Shown: positions 36,562-46,569, counted from the first letter of the stretch. The stretch: DNA of 53,923 bases from an uncultured Romboutsia sp. (GCA_937880075.1 CALFLM010000058.1:1-53923), one strand, 5' to 3'. The notes: generated by a model not told the origin, from the letters alone. Numbers and translations are program-made.

Positions 36562-36764
36562 TACTGTATCCCCCCCTATTGATTATATAATTACATATTA
36601 TCACATCATATACATATTATACAATAACTCATAAATTCTTCGTACATTTTACTATATATGCGTTAATAAAGTTTCTACATTTTATCATTTATATAAAATC
36701 CTATTTATAGATAAATTTAATACTTTAGAATTTTATTTATAGTTTTTCATTATAGGATTTATAG

Positions 36765-36826
36765 AATATAAAACAGGCTAATTTTAAATAACCTAATCAT
36801 TATTTAAACTCAGCCTGTTTTATATT
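36765..36826 (-). terminator. Terminator at the end of the MFS gene
   Basis: AATATAAAACAGGCT (36765-36779) pairs with 36812-36826 across a 32-base loop; the right arm overlaps the MFS stop codon. Confidence 0.6.
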
Positions 36827-38135
36827 ATTCAGATATTCTTTTAGTTTCAGTTACATTATTTTCTTTATTTATCTTTAGTATCATAGAACATGATATTACT
36901 AATCCTATATAAGCAATTATTGCATATATTGTAGTACTTATCCATCCAACAGTCCACCCAAAATTATCTATTATAAGACCAAATATAGGGCTACCTATTG
37001 CAAATCCTAAAGCGAAAAATATTTGTATTATTCCAAGTATTGTACTATATTCTCTATCTCCAAATAATGCACCAGTCATATATGATGGTCCCATAATATA
37101 TGAAAACATAGATATACCAAAACATATTGGGAATATATATGCAAGGAAGTTAATATCCTTTAAAAATATTAAACATAAGCATGATATTACAACTAGTATT
37201 CCTGAAAAAGAATATGATTTAGATAATCCAAATTTATCAAATAACATACCACCTAAAATCGTACCAAATATTGAAAATAATCCAAACAATGATGCTATTC
37301 TTGCTGATGGTATTAATAATATCCCTGTCTCTTCTAAATTTTGTAAATATGCTATAAATTGTAATGCTACACCAGCAACATAAAATCCAACAAATATAAA
37401 AGCTATTCCGATCATCCAAAATTGTGGCATTTTAGTAGCTTCAGAAATTGTATATCCCCAACTTATATGGTGTATCGCATTTTCATTACCTGTTTTCTTT
37501 TTAGGAATGTTAGCTTCTAGCTCTTCCTTAGATTTTGGCATTCTTACAAAGAATATTGAGAGTACTAGTGATACAACTAAAGCAATTGCTCCAAATCTTA
37601 GATACGCACCTTTATATCCTATTGCTGGATCGGCTAACCATTTACCAGCTATCATTTGTAAAAATATATTACCTAAACCTCCACCGGCAAATGCAATTCC
37701 CATTGCACTTCCTTTATTAACCTTAAACCAAGCATTTATAAGAGTTGGAACTCCTATAGATGACATTACTGCTACACCAACTTGTACTATTCCTGCTAAT
37801 ATATAATAAGCAATTAGATGGTTTCCTGCAAATGAAAATGACATAAATCCTACACCAACTAAAATAGAAGCAACTATATAAAGTACTTTTACATTAACCT
37901 TTGTAAATAGTTTACCTATAAATGGAGAACATACAGCTGATATTACAGTTCCAATAGTAAACATTAATGAAAATGATGCAAAACTAAATCCTTCTGCCTT
38001 TACTACGTAGTTTATAAATGTAGGTGGTAAATTTGATCCTACTCCAAATGGTATCGCTTGAACAAGTAAACATACAGCAACAATTACCCAACCATAGAAG
38101 AATTTTTTTTGTTTATTACCTTCGTTTATGCTCAT
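36825..38135 (-). CDS. MFS transporter, OFA (oxalate/formate antiporter)-like
   Basis: Twelve-helix membrane transporter of 436 aa for small carboxylates or similar. The start FYGWVIVAVCLLVQAI, the AMGIAFAGGGLGNIF motif after helix 4, and a central cytoplasmic loop with KSKEELEANIPKKK are typical of the OFA branch. AAGGAGG precedes the ATG. The next gene upstream in the same direction is the broken sensor kinase, with a terminator between them. The substrate is not deducible. Confidence 0.82.
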   Translation of the reverse strand: MSINEGNKQKKFFYGWVIVAVCLLVQAIPFGVGSNLPPTFINYVVKAEGFSFASFSLMFTIGTVISAVCSPFIGKLFTKVNVKVLYIVASILVGVGFMSFSFAGNHLIAYYILAGIVQVGVAVMSSIGVPTLINAWFKVNKGSAMGIAFAGGGLGNIFLQMIAGKWLADPAIGYKGAYLRFGAIALVVSLVLSIFFVRMPKSKEELEANIPKKKTGNENAIHHISWGYTISEATKMPQFWMIGIAFIFVGFYVAGVALQFIAYLQNLEETGILLIPSARIASLFGLFSIFGTILGGMLFDKFGLSKSYSFSGILVVISCLCLIFLKDINFLAYIFPICFGISMFSYIMGPSYMTGALFGDREYSTILGIIQIFFALGFAIGSPIFGLIIDNFGWTVGWISTTIYAIIAYIGLVISCSMILKINKENNVTETKRISE

Positions 38136-38343
38136 AAATCCGAAGCCTCCTTACTAAAAAATATATGACTACAAAATAATATTATATATAGTTGAAAAAT
38201 TTTGTAGTCACTAAATTATTTCAACTATATTTATATATTTAACAATAACAGTAAAAAAAATGTATCTTTCTATTCATTAATTACTTAATGCTGTGTATAT
38301 GTATGTAATATATAGTTTTAAAGTCTTTATTATTTTATAAAAT

Positions 38344-38398
38344 ATAAAAATAGCAATACATTACATCTATTACAATGTAATATATTGCTATTTTTTAA
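38344..38398 (-). terminator. Terminator downstream of the sensor kinase
   Basis: AAAAATAGCAATA and its complement, with an inner CATTACAT/ATGTAATG-like stem, form a long hairpin. The rest of 38136-38428 holds no gene. Confidence 0.75.
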
Positions 38399-38428
38399 AG
38401 TATTTAACTTACTAAAATACAGTTATCT

Positions 38429-40197
38429 TTATAATGAATAAACATCAGAAAATTCTATACTACACTTATCCATTATTGAGTGTTCCTCTATAGAATATAT
38501 TTTTATGTCATCTTCATTATCTATTGTTTTTATAGGAAGATAAAAAATAAATTCTGCTCCTGATTCAACTTCAGTATTAAGCCAAACCTTACCGCCATGT
38601 GCTTCCACTAAACACTTAACTAAGTACAATCCTATTCCACTGCCTTCATTTTGTCTTCTTATATGATTTTCTATTTGAGAAAACTTATTAAATATTAATT
38701 GTGCATCTTCTTTTTGGATACTCGGTCCACCATTTTTTACATGGACATATAATTTCTTTTCTTCTTTATTAACTTTAATATCTATTTCTATTTGACCATT
38801 ATCATTCGTAAATTTAAATGAATTTGAAATTAAGTTTAGCATTATCTTTTCTATATAACTAGGCCTACAAGCTAAAATTACCTCTTCTTCTTCGGTTTCA
38901 AAAACTATATTTCTTTCAGTATTTTTTATATAATCTGCTGCAGATAAAACTATATCCTCAATTACGCTAATAATATTATAGTTATGCATTTCTAATTGCT
39001 TATATTTATTATCAAACTCAGTTGAATCTAAAATATTATTTACAAGTCTTAGTATTCTATATCCATTTTGTTTTAAACTTTTTAAATAGGTAATTGTCTT
39101 TTCTCTATCTAAATTAAAATCATTATTTTCAGCTGACGATAATAGTAACTTCGATATCATTAATATTATATTAATAGGTGTTCTAAACTCATGAGACATA
39201 TTCTCTAAAAAGTTTACTTTTACCATTTCTGATTCTATAGCTTCTTCTAGTATATCGATTTCATATTCTAGATGCTTAGCTTTTTCTTGCGATATATATA
39301 ACTTTTCTTTTAATTCATTTTTTAGTTCTATATTATTAAAAAAATTGCCAATTCTATGTAATACATCATATATAAATCCATCATATGTATCTATACATTC
39401 ATCTTTATTCTCATAATATATATATATATAACACCAATTAACTTATCATCTATCTTTAAAGGTATTATTTTGAATATAGAGTTACCATTTATTTCTACTT
39501 GATTATTATATATTTTTCTAAATTCATAATTTAATTTATTATTTATATCTATTTTAAGTTTACTATCATATAATTTCGAAAACCCTTTATAATCTATATT
39601 TATGCTAGAATCTTTTAAGAAAATATTTTTTTTATCACAACTTATGCATAAATCTAACTTTTCTTTTGATTCATTAATACAAAATAAATCTATACTAGTA
39701 CTTTTAATCATATTATTTAAGTTTGATAATACCCTAGATATTGACTGTGTATATTCTATATTTTCCGATTTTTGAACTTCATTAAATAGATCTTCTAATT
39801 CTTTATTTATATATTTACTATAAATAACTTCATTAGCCATGCCACCAGTTAATTTTACATTATCTTCAGAATTTTTTATAGGGAATTTATAAACTCTATA
39901 ACAGTTATCTTTACTCATATCAAATTCATCTTCATAAAATAGTGCTTTTTTTTCTTGTATAACTTGTTTATCTGTTAAACTGCATTTTTCCCAGAATTCT
40001 TTAGGTCTAATTTCCATATCAGTCTTCCCTATTATATCTTCTTTTTTCAAACCTAATTTATTTGCTCCCCTTTGATTTATATATACGTGTCTACCATCTT
40101 TATCTTTTAACCAAATTTCATATGGTATATATTCTAATAAATTTTCTAAGTCTTCTATTGTATATAATCTTTGTCTATTTTGGCATTTAACGTCCAT
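38429..40197 (-). pseudogene. PAS-GAF sensor histidine kinase interrupted by a frameshift in a TA repeat
   Basis: Two frames make up one kinase gene. The first (40197 to 39391) has a PAS domain (LEYIPYEIWLKDKDGRHVYIN) and a GAF-like region; the second has a coiled linker, the HisKA box with phospho-acceptor His in LENMSHEFRTPINIIL, and HATPase motifs (NLISNSFKFT, GSGIGLYLVKCL). The break falls exactly in (TA)7 at 39417-39430. Removing one TA gives IGVIYIYIYYENKDE, a continuous 588-aa protein; the frame before 39226 is open right up to the tract. The kinase half has no ribosome site of its own. No response regulator is adjacent, so it is an orphan kinase, a type that feeds Spo0A in Clostridia. 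Either a dead gene, phase variation or a sequencing error. Confidence 0.8.
39417..39430. repeat. (TA)7 microsatellite inside the sensor kinase gene
   Basis: Seven TA units at the exact site where the kinase reading frame is lost. By codon arithmetic, six or nine units would restore the frame; seven (this sequence) and eight would not. Confidence 0.9.
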
Positions 40198-40757
40198 TAA
40201 ATCCCCCCTCTTTTCATAACTTTAGTAGTAATTGTATAGTTAATTATATTATTTTAAATTGTTGTGTTAATTAAATATGATTATTAAAAATAATAGTATC
40301 TATAAAGCTATATTTTTATACTCCAAAAGTTTTATGATAGTAATTTATGATTAGTAAAATAACTATCATAAAAGATTATTTTATCTTAATATAATATCAA
40401 AGTCTAGCAAATATTTATATTATTTTTATTTTAACTTATTTCTATAATTAAATATTTTTTATAATAAACAAAATACCAAATAGATTCATAAAATTAATCT
40501 ATTTGGTATAACTTAATTATTTTATATAGTTGATTTTATAACTGTGAAATTACATTAGACTCTTTTTTAGATTTTTTCTTCTTTAACATAACATTAGGTT
40601 GCTTGATAAATTTTCAACATTTCATGGTAGTTTTTATTATATCTCACATATTTTTTAGAATATTCCCTTATATCTTTATAATATTGAGTTGTTTATTATT
40701 GTTGCATTTGGGTAATATATTATAAAAATAATTTTATATACAAAGAAAGGAAAAACT
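40198..40757. other. Gap between kinase and gntP-like gene, with hairpin and decayed coding trace
   Basis: ATACCAAATAGATT (40473-40486) and AATCTATTTGGTAT (40496-40509) form a 14-bp stem that ends in TTTTGTTT on the - strand. No gene on - ends there, but about 40520-40715 on - gives QYYKDIREYSKKYVRYNKNY in one frame and a Lys-rich MLKKKKSKKESNVISQL end in another, like a small frameshifted gene. No function recognised. Confidence 0.35.
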
Positions 40758-42137
40758 ATGTTTAGCATCTTAGGTTTAATTTTATCATTAATACTTATCA
40801 TGTATTTAGCATATAAAGGGTATTCAACAATTATCACAGCACCCATAATTGCTATTATAACAATAATTCTTACAACTGGATTTAATGGTCATTTAATGGC
40901 TAATTATACAGAAGTTTATATGTCTGGATTTGCAAACTTTATAAAAAATTATTTCCCACTGTTTATGACAGGAGCTATTTTTGCAAAGCTTATGGAAGAG
41001 GCTAATTATGCAAAATCTATCGCTCATTTTATTACTCAAAAACTTGGGAAAGATAAATCAATATTTGCAGTTGTATTATCAGGAGCGCTTCTTACATATG
41101 GTGGAGTATCTTTATTTGTAGTTGCATTTATACTATATCCAATTGCATCTATGTTATTTAAAGAAGCTGATATTCCTAAAAGACTTATTCCTGGAACTAT
41201 TGCACTTGGAGCATTTACATTTACAATGACAGCACTTCCAGGATCTCCAGAAATCCAAAATGTTATTCCTATGAAATACTTTGGAACTGATACATTTGCA
41301 GCTCCTATAATAGGTATAGTTGCTAGTGTTATGATGTTAACTTTTGGTATGCTTTGGCTTACTAAACGTGCAAAATCTGCTAATGCAAATGGAGAAGGAT
41401 ATGGAAATCATAGCGATAAAACTATAGAAACAGATTATAGTAATCTTCCAAATATATTTAGCTCTATATTACCTATAATAATAATATTTGTTACTAACTT
41501 ATTTTTCTCAAAGGTCTACTATGAAAATATAGATGGTAGCTACTTAAGTGAATTTGGCACTACTTTAAGCAATGTATCTGGAACATGGAGTGTTATTATA
41601 GCAATTGTTTTAGCAGATGTTTTTATAATTTTAACTAATTTTAAAAAGATAAAAAATTTAAAGTCAGTACTTGATATAGGTGTAACAAATTCTTTTAGAC
41701 CTTTACTTAATTCAAGTGCAATTGTTGGATATGGAAGTGTTATAAAATCATTACCTGTATTTGGAATTATACAAACATTTATATTTGGTATATCCTCAAA
41801 TCCAATAATATCTGAAGCTTTATCTGTAAACTTAATATGTGGTCTTACAGCTTCTGCTTCTGGAGGTCTTGGAATTTCACTTGATGCTTTAGCACCTACT
41901 TATTTACAGATGAGTCAGGATTTAAATATATCACCGGAAATTCTTCATAGAATTGCATCTTTAGCTTCTGGAGGTCTTGATACTCTACCTCACAATGGAG
42001 CTGTTATTACTACTTTAGCTATTTGTGGACTTACTCATAAGGAATCTTATAAAGATATATTTGTTACTTCTGTAGTTATACCAATTTTTGTTACTGCTAT
42101 TATTGTTATTCTTACTTCATTAAGATTTGCAGGTTAA
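40758..42137 (+). CDS. GntP family permease
   Basis: Proton-coupled importer of gluconate, hydroxybutyrate or similar organic acids, 459 aa with about twelve helices. Family features: TYGGVSLFVVAFILYPIA, the FTMTALPGSPEIQNVIP loop, and LICGLTASASGGLGISLDAL followed by ASLASGGLDTLPHNGAVI. GAAAGGA precedes the ATG. It diverges from the interrupted sensor kinase by 560 bp. The sequence resembles the D-beta-hydroxybutyrate permease branch more than gluconate carriers, from memory only. Confidence 0.85.
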   Translation: MFSILGLILSLILIMYLAYKGYSTIITAPIIAIITIILTTGFNGHLMANYTEVYMSGFANFIKNYFPLFMTGAIFAKLMEEANYAKSIAHFITQKLGKDKSIFAVVLSGALLTYGGVSLFVVAFILYPIASMLFKEADIPKRLIPGTIALGAFTFTMTALPGSPEIQNVIPMKYFGTDTFAAPIIGIVASVMMLTFGMLWLTKRAKSANANGEGYGNHSDKTIETDYSNLPNIFSSILPIIIIFVTNLFFSKVYYENIDGSYLSEFGTTLSNVSGTWSVIIAIVLADVFIILTNFKKIKNLKSVLDIGVTNSFRPLLNSSAIVGYGSVIKSLPVFGIIQTFIFGISSNPIISEALSVNLICGLTASASGGLGISLDALAPTYLQMSQDLNISPEILHRIASLASGGLDTLPHNGAVITTLAICGLTHKESYKDIFVTSVVIPIFVTAIIVILTSLRFAG

Positions 42138-42227
42138 AAGTATAAAGATTATGTTATAATAGAGTTTACTTCTTTATTATAATATTTTTATAAAATTTTC
42201 ACTATAAAATAGTTATTTTTATACAAT

Positions 42228-42258
42228 AAAATCACTCGCTACTAGGTGGGTGTTTTTA
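42228..42258 (+). terminator. Possible terminator after the GntP gene
   Basis: AAAATCACTC pairs imperfectly with GGGTGTTTTT, then T-rich sequence. Confidence 0.5.
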
Positions 42259-42280
42259 TATATCAATATTAGTTTAAACT

Positions 42281-42598
42281 TTATTTAATTCTCTTATATA
42301 TCTCTACTGGGAACATAAAACCTTTAATGGCTATTTGCTCATTTATACTTTCTCCCTTAATAGACCATACCCTAAACGATAAATCTTCTCCTTCAATATT
42401 TCCTATTTGTTTTTCTAGCTTTAAATCTATTGACTTATTAACTAATTCACATTTATATTGTTTTTCTCCTAAAGTTAATATTCCATTATCGATATCCCAT
42501 GTATAGGTATCAAGATTTAAGTATCTTATATAGAGTAACACTGTAATAGACATAATAACTAATAATAATATAGATATTACTTTGAAAATCTTTTTCAT
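42281..42598 (-). CDS. Hypothetical membrane-anchored protein, 105 aa
   Basis: Not recognised. One N-terminal membrane helix (about 5-25) is followed by an extracellular domain with beta character (YTWDIDNGILTLGEKQYKCEL...). AAAGGA precedes the ATG. It stands alone between the permease and the repeat-containing gap. Confidence 0.6.
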   Translation of the reverse strand: MKKIFKVISILLLVIMSITVLLYIRYLNLDTYTWDIDNGILTLGEKQYKCELVNKSIDLKLEKQIGNIEGEDLSFRVWSIKGESINEQIAIKGFMFPVEIYKRIK

Positions 42599-42721
42599 AG
42601 TATATTCCTTTCAAGCTACTTTAGTTTCATCTCGATATATTTATAAATATTTTCTATAAATATTTTATCACATAAAAAACTAATCAAAATATTTTTATAT
42701 AGTTTTATGATTTAATTTACA

Positions 42722-42811
42722 TAAAAAATTCGCATCGCTCATGTCGCCAACGATTTCGTCCGTTTCTTGAGCCACTGCGTGGGCAAAGCATTTCAAAATC
42801 TTTTTTACGCT
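42722..42811. repeat. Structured non-coding repeat element, copy B
   Basis: It shares with the copy at 52.4 kb the blocks TAAAAAATTC, CTTGAGCCACTG (one difference), CAAAGCATTTCAAAA and TTTTTACGCT in the same order, and with the copy at 31.8 kb TCGCCAACGAT. GCTCA and TGAGC inside it form a closing stem. The surrounding gap 42599-42980 holds no gene. Confidence 0.65.
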
Positions 42812-42847
42812 CAAAACCAATTTATTGATATTACTTACATTCAGAAG

Positions 42848-42856
42848 TTATCCACA
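42848..42856 (+). promoter_or_regulatory. Single perfect DnaA box
   Basis: TTATCCACA matches the DnaA box exactly. It is isolated, with no cluster of boxes and no dnaA gene, so it is not an origin; its meaning is unclear. Confidence 0.3.
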
Positions 42857-42980
42857 TTTTAAAGTATTATAATATCCTTAAGCGTAAAAAATGTGCATTT
42901 TCCTTTATACTATGACATTAGATATACTAATTATCATAATTTTTTAGAAAATACACACTTTATTTTACATAGTATCTTAT

Positions 42981-45350
42981 TTATTTCATAACTCTCATTG
43001 CATTTAATACTGCTATTAAAGCAACTCCTACGTCTGCAAATATTGCTTCCCACATAGTTGCTACTCCACCCGCACTTAGTATTAATACTATAGCCTTAAC
43101 ACCTAATGCAAATACAATATTTTGCCATACTATTTTATTTGTCTTTCTTGCTATTTCTATTGCTTTAGCTATTTTACTTGGTTCATCAGTCATTAAAACT
43201 ACATCAGCTGCCTCTATTGCTGCATCTGACCCTAGTGCTCCCATTGCTATACCAACATCTGCTCTTGCAAGTACTGGAGCATCATTTATACCATCTCCAA
43301 CAAATGCAACTTTTTCTTTTTCTGATTTATTTTTAAATATTTCTTCTAATCTATCAACTTTTTCATTCGGTAATAAGTTTGAGTAAACTTTATCTATTCC
43401 AAGTTCCCTAGAAATTTTATTTGCTACTTTTTTATTGTCCCCTGTTAACATTACAACTTCTTTAACGCCACTTATCTTTAGGCTTTTTATAGCTTCTTTA
43501 CTATCTTCTTTTATTTCGTCAGATATTACTATATATCCGCTATAAGTTCCATTAACTGCTATATAAACTATTGTTCCTAAATTCTTAGTTGGTGAGTATA
43601 ATATATTCTCATTATTCATTAACTTGTCATTACCTGCTAATATGTGTAGACCTTTGTATTTTATTTTTATACCGTGTGCTGCTATTTCTTCAAAGTATGC
43701 TATTTTTTCTAAGTCTATACTTTCTTTATAATAACTTACTATAGATTTTGCTATTGGATGGTTTGAGTTTGCTTCTGCATATGCAGCATATTCTATTAAC
43801 TCTTCTTCGCTTATTCCAACTGCATTTATTTTTGTTACTTTGAATACACCTTTTGTAAGTGTACCAGTTTTATCAAATACTACTGTATCTACATTTTTAA
43901 GTGCTTCTAAATAGTTACTTCCCTTTATTAGTATACCGTGTTTAGACGAATTACCTATTCCACTAAAGAATGATAATGGTATTGATAAAACTAAGGCACA
44001 AGGACAAGAAACAACTAAAAATACTAGTCCTCTATAAAACCAATCTGAAAATATAGCATTAGGTACTACTAATGGTGGTATAAATGCTATTACCATAGCT
44101 GAGAATAATACAAATGGTGTATAGTATTTTGAAAACTTACTTATAAAGTTTTCTGTTTTAGATTTTTTGCTACTTGCATTTTCAACTAAATCAAGTATTT
44201 TTGAAACTGTTGATTCTCCAAATTCTTTAGTTACTTCAATTGTTAATAGTGCATTTTTATTTATAAATCCTGATAATGCAGACTCTCCTACACCTATTTC
44301 TCTAAGAACTGATTCTCCTGTAAGTGCTGATGTATCAACCATTGAAAAACCATCTACTATAACTCCATCTAAAGGTATTTTTTCACCTGGCTTTACAACT
44401 ATTATATCTCCAATACTTACATTTTCTGGAGAAACTATTTTTATTTCTGATCCAACTTTTAAGTTAGCAGAATCTGGTCTTATTTGCATAAGTGAAGTTA
44501 TTGATTTTCTAGATTTTCCTACTGCTATACTTTGTAAGTATTCACCTATTTTATAAAAAAGCATAACTCCTACTGCTTCTGGTACTTCTCCTATTATGAC
44601 AGCTCCTATTGTTGCTATAGACATTAAGAAATTTTCATCAAATACTCGACCTTTTGATGCATTTTTTAAAGCTTTTAATAATACATCATAACCTACTATT
44701 AGATAAACTATTAAGAATACTATATTAGCAAACTTACTTTCAAATCCAGTTGCAGTTTGGAAAATTCCAAAGATATACATTATACTCCCTATAATTAATT
44801 TTATTAAATCACCTTTATTTGAAGTTTCAACATCTTCGTTAGTTTCTTCTTTATTTTCTTTCTTTGTATCTGAAAAGCTAACCTTTATATCCAGTCCTGG
44901 TTCTGTATCATTTATTATCTTTATAATTTCTTCTGTAACTAATTTTTCATCTACATTTTTAGCTACTTCAAAGGTAAGCTTTTTACTTATAAAATTTAAG
45001 TTAGACTGTACTACATTATCTAATTTTGATACTTTATTTCCTATTTCTTCTGAACAATGAGCACAATTTAATCCACCTAATGTGATTTCAATTTTTTTAT
45101 TATTTGTATTTTCATTTCTTAATACTTTTATATCAAGCCCTGGCTCTGTATCATTTATTATATCTATAACTTCTGATACAACGTCATCTTCGTCTTTTGA
45201 TAAGTCACAAGCTATTTCTAAAGTTAGTTTTTTATTTATAAAGTTTAAGTTACAAGATTCTATTTCTTCTAATTTAGATACTTTTTCATTAATGACTTCT
45301 GCACAATGAGCACAGTCCAAGCCACCTAGTATTATCTCTTTTTTACTCAT
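42981..45350 (-). CDS. Zn2+/Cd2+/Pb2+-type P1B ATPase (ZntA/CadA-like)
   Basis: Heavy-metal efflux pump of 789 aa. Two N-terminal heavy-metal domains carry GGLDCAHCAE and GGLNCAHCSE; the first has the DCxxC form typical of Zn/Cd pumps. Then come about eight helices with the ion-site SCPCALVLS, the actuator TGES, the phosphorylation site DKTGTLTKG and the hinge GDGINDAPVLARADVG. The two metal domains are similar, suggesting duplication. ATG 45350 follows GGGAGAG; a GTG at 45365 after AGGAGA is also possible. It lies directly after an ArsR-family repressor gene and is presumably derepressed by metal. Confidence 0.92.
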   Translation of the reverse strand: MSKKEIILGGLDCAHCAEVINEKVSKLEEIESCNLNFINKKLTLEIACDLSKDEDDVVSEVIDIINDTEPGLDIKVLRNENTNNKKIEITLGGLNCAHCSEEIGNKVSKLDNVVQSNLNFISKKLTFEVAKNVDEKLVTEEIIKIINDTEPGLDIKVSFSDTKKENKEETNEDVETSNKGDLIKLIIGSIMYIFGIFQTATGFESKFANIVFLIVYLIVGYDVLLKALKNASKGRVFDENFLMSIATIGAVIIGEVPEAVGVMLFYKIGEYLQSIAVGKSRKSITSLMQIRPDSANLKVGSEIKIVSPENVSIGDIIVVKPGEKIPLDGVIVDGFSMVDTSALTGESVLREIGVGESALSGFINKNALLTIEVTKEFGESTVSKILDLVENASSKKSKTENFISKFSKYYTPFVLFSAMVIAFIPPLVVPNAIFSDWFYRGLVFLVVSCPCALVLSIPLSFFSGIGNSSKHGILIKGSNYLEALKNVDTVVFDKTGTLTKGVFKVTKINAVGISEEELIEYAAYAEANSNHPIAKSIVSYYKESIDLEKIAYFEEIAAHGIKIKYKGLHILAGNDKLMNNENILYSPTKNLGTIVYIAVNGTYSGYIVISDEIKEDSKEAIKSLKISGVKEVVMLTGDNKKVANKISRELGIDKVYSNLLPNEKVDRLEEIFKNKSEKEKVAFVGDGINDAPVLARADVGIAMGALGSDAAIEAADVVLMTDEPSKIAKAIEIARKTNKIVWQNIVFALGVKAIVLILSAGGVATMWEAIFADVGVALIAVLNAMRVMK

Positions 45351-45376
45351 ACTACACTCTCCCACAAACTCATCTC

Positions 45377-45742
45377 CTATCTTTTATACCTTTCCTCTAT
45401 ATGCTCAAGTCCACAACTAAATATTTGACTTATATGGCAATCATCTAGAGAGTAAAATACAGTCTTACCTTCTTTTCTAAATTTTACTAATCTAGCTTGC
45501 TTTAAAACTCTAAGCTGATGTGATATTGATGAGTGAGTCATATCTAATAAATCTGCTATATCACATACACACATTTCCTGTGCTGATAGTGCGTATAATA
45601 TTCTTACTCTTGTTGTATCTCCAAATACTTTAAATAGTTCTGCTAATTCATATAGCATTTCTGTATCTGGCATTTCAGATTTCACAAAATCAACTACATC
45701 AGTATGCAATTCATTACCGCAACATGTTTCTATATCTTTCAT
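45377..45742 (-). CDS. ArsR/SmtB-family metal-sensing repressor (CadC-like)
   Basis: Winged-helix dimer that leaves DNA when it binds Zn, Cd or Pb. The 121-aa product has an N-terminal CC pair (ETCCGNE), the alpha-3 metal motif EMCVCDIADLL, the recognition helix THSSISHQLRVLKQARLV, and the alpha-5 zinc-site pattern DCHISQIFSCGLEHIEE. Having ligands at both places is typical of CadC-like sensors. AGGAGG precedes the ATG. It controls itself and the ATPase behind it, most likely through the palindrome at 45776-45799. Confidence 0.92.
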   Translation of the reverse strand: MKDIETCCGNELHTDVVDFVKSEMPDTEMLYELAELFKVFGDTTRVRILYALSAQEMCVCDIADLLDMTHSSISHQLRVLKQARLVKFRKEGKTVFYSLDDCHISQIFSCGLEHIEERYKR

Positions 45743-45775
45743 AATTTCCTCCTACATGAATATGTGAATAATTAT

Positions 45776-45799
45776 ATATATGAATAATTATTCATATAT
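45776..45799. promoter_or_regulatory. Probable operator of the ArsR/P-ATPase operon
   Basis: A perfect 24-bp palindrome with the core TATGAATAATTATTCATA, 34 bp before the repressor start. It fits the ArsR/SmtB operator type (TGAA/TTCA half sites). The rest of 45800-46023 is AT-rich without a gene. Confidence 0.75.
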
Positions 45800-46023
45800 T
45801 ATCTATACTCATATAATACAACTTTTGTTACAATATTTCAACTTTTTTTATTATATTTTTGTATTATTTAAGATTGTATATATATTTTAATTAAAATACT
45901 TCATTAAGTAAAATTATTATTTTGTATTATTCAAAAGTACCATAAATAATAAAAGTACTTTATAATATAGAATTATTGTTAGAGTATATATTTAAATAAT
46001 ATTTATATATTATATCTTCTCAC

Positions 46024-46062
46024 AAAAAAGAGGCTTATATCTTTTGATATAGCCTCTTTTGT
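46024..46062 (-). terminator. Terminator after the YciI gene
   Basis: AAAAGAGGCT(T)ATATC and GATATAGCCTCTTTT form a long stem. Confidence 0.75.
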
Positions 46063-46119
46063 ACATAATAGATTAATATAAAAATAATTAATTTAAGAGA
46101 TATAAATCACTCTTATAAG

Positions 46120-46419
46120 TTATTTGTTAAACCATTCATTTGATGACTGGTTAAAATAATGTGGTGAAAACTCTACTACACTGTAGCCTTGTATATCATT
46201 AACTTTAAGTGGTTCATTAGATAGGTATTTTTCTACTTTATCAATAGATTCTGCTTTCATAATAAATACTCCACCACTTATATCCGATTTAAGTCCAGAC
46301 ATTAATATTAACCCATCATCCATTGCTTTTTGAGAATAAGCCATATGTTCTTTCATTATACTATCGTTCATTTTATCTTGGTTTTTTATTGTACCTTGAA
46401 CAATAAAATATTTCATCAT
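46120..46419 (-). CDS. YciI-like protein
   Basis: Small ferredoxin-fold protein of 99 aa. The pattern EHMAYSQKAMDDGLILMSGL, with the conserved His and the Asp-Gly, and the GGVFIMKAESIDKVEKYLSNEP stretch are typical of the YciI family, whose biochemical role is mostly unknown. AAGGAGAAGG precedes two neighbouring ATGs (46419 and 46416); either may start. It stands alone. Confidence 0.8.
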   Translation of the reverse strand: MMKYFIVQGTIKNQDKMNDSIMKEHMAYSQKAMDDGLILMSGLKSDISGGVFIMKAESIDKVEKYLSNEPLKVNDIQGYSVVEFSPHYFNQSSNEWFNK

Positions 46420-46569
46420 TACCTTCTCCTTCAGCTACATATACTAAATATGTTAAATTAATATTAAATTATTTAGTATTATAAATACCATTTATAAAGT
46501 TTTTTTAAACAATTATTTAATAAATTATATCATTTTACATGTATTAACATTTTATTAAGACATTATATA

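Noticed and set aside
39226..39226. Separate kinase-only gene starting at this ATG
   Set aside because: No ribosome site lies upstream, and the frame continues open to the TA tract with a coiled linker, so it is the second half of one kinase.
42848..42856. Replication origin
   Set aside because: A single DnaA box without dnaA, dnaN or a box cluster does not support an origin.
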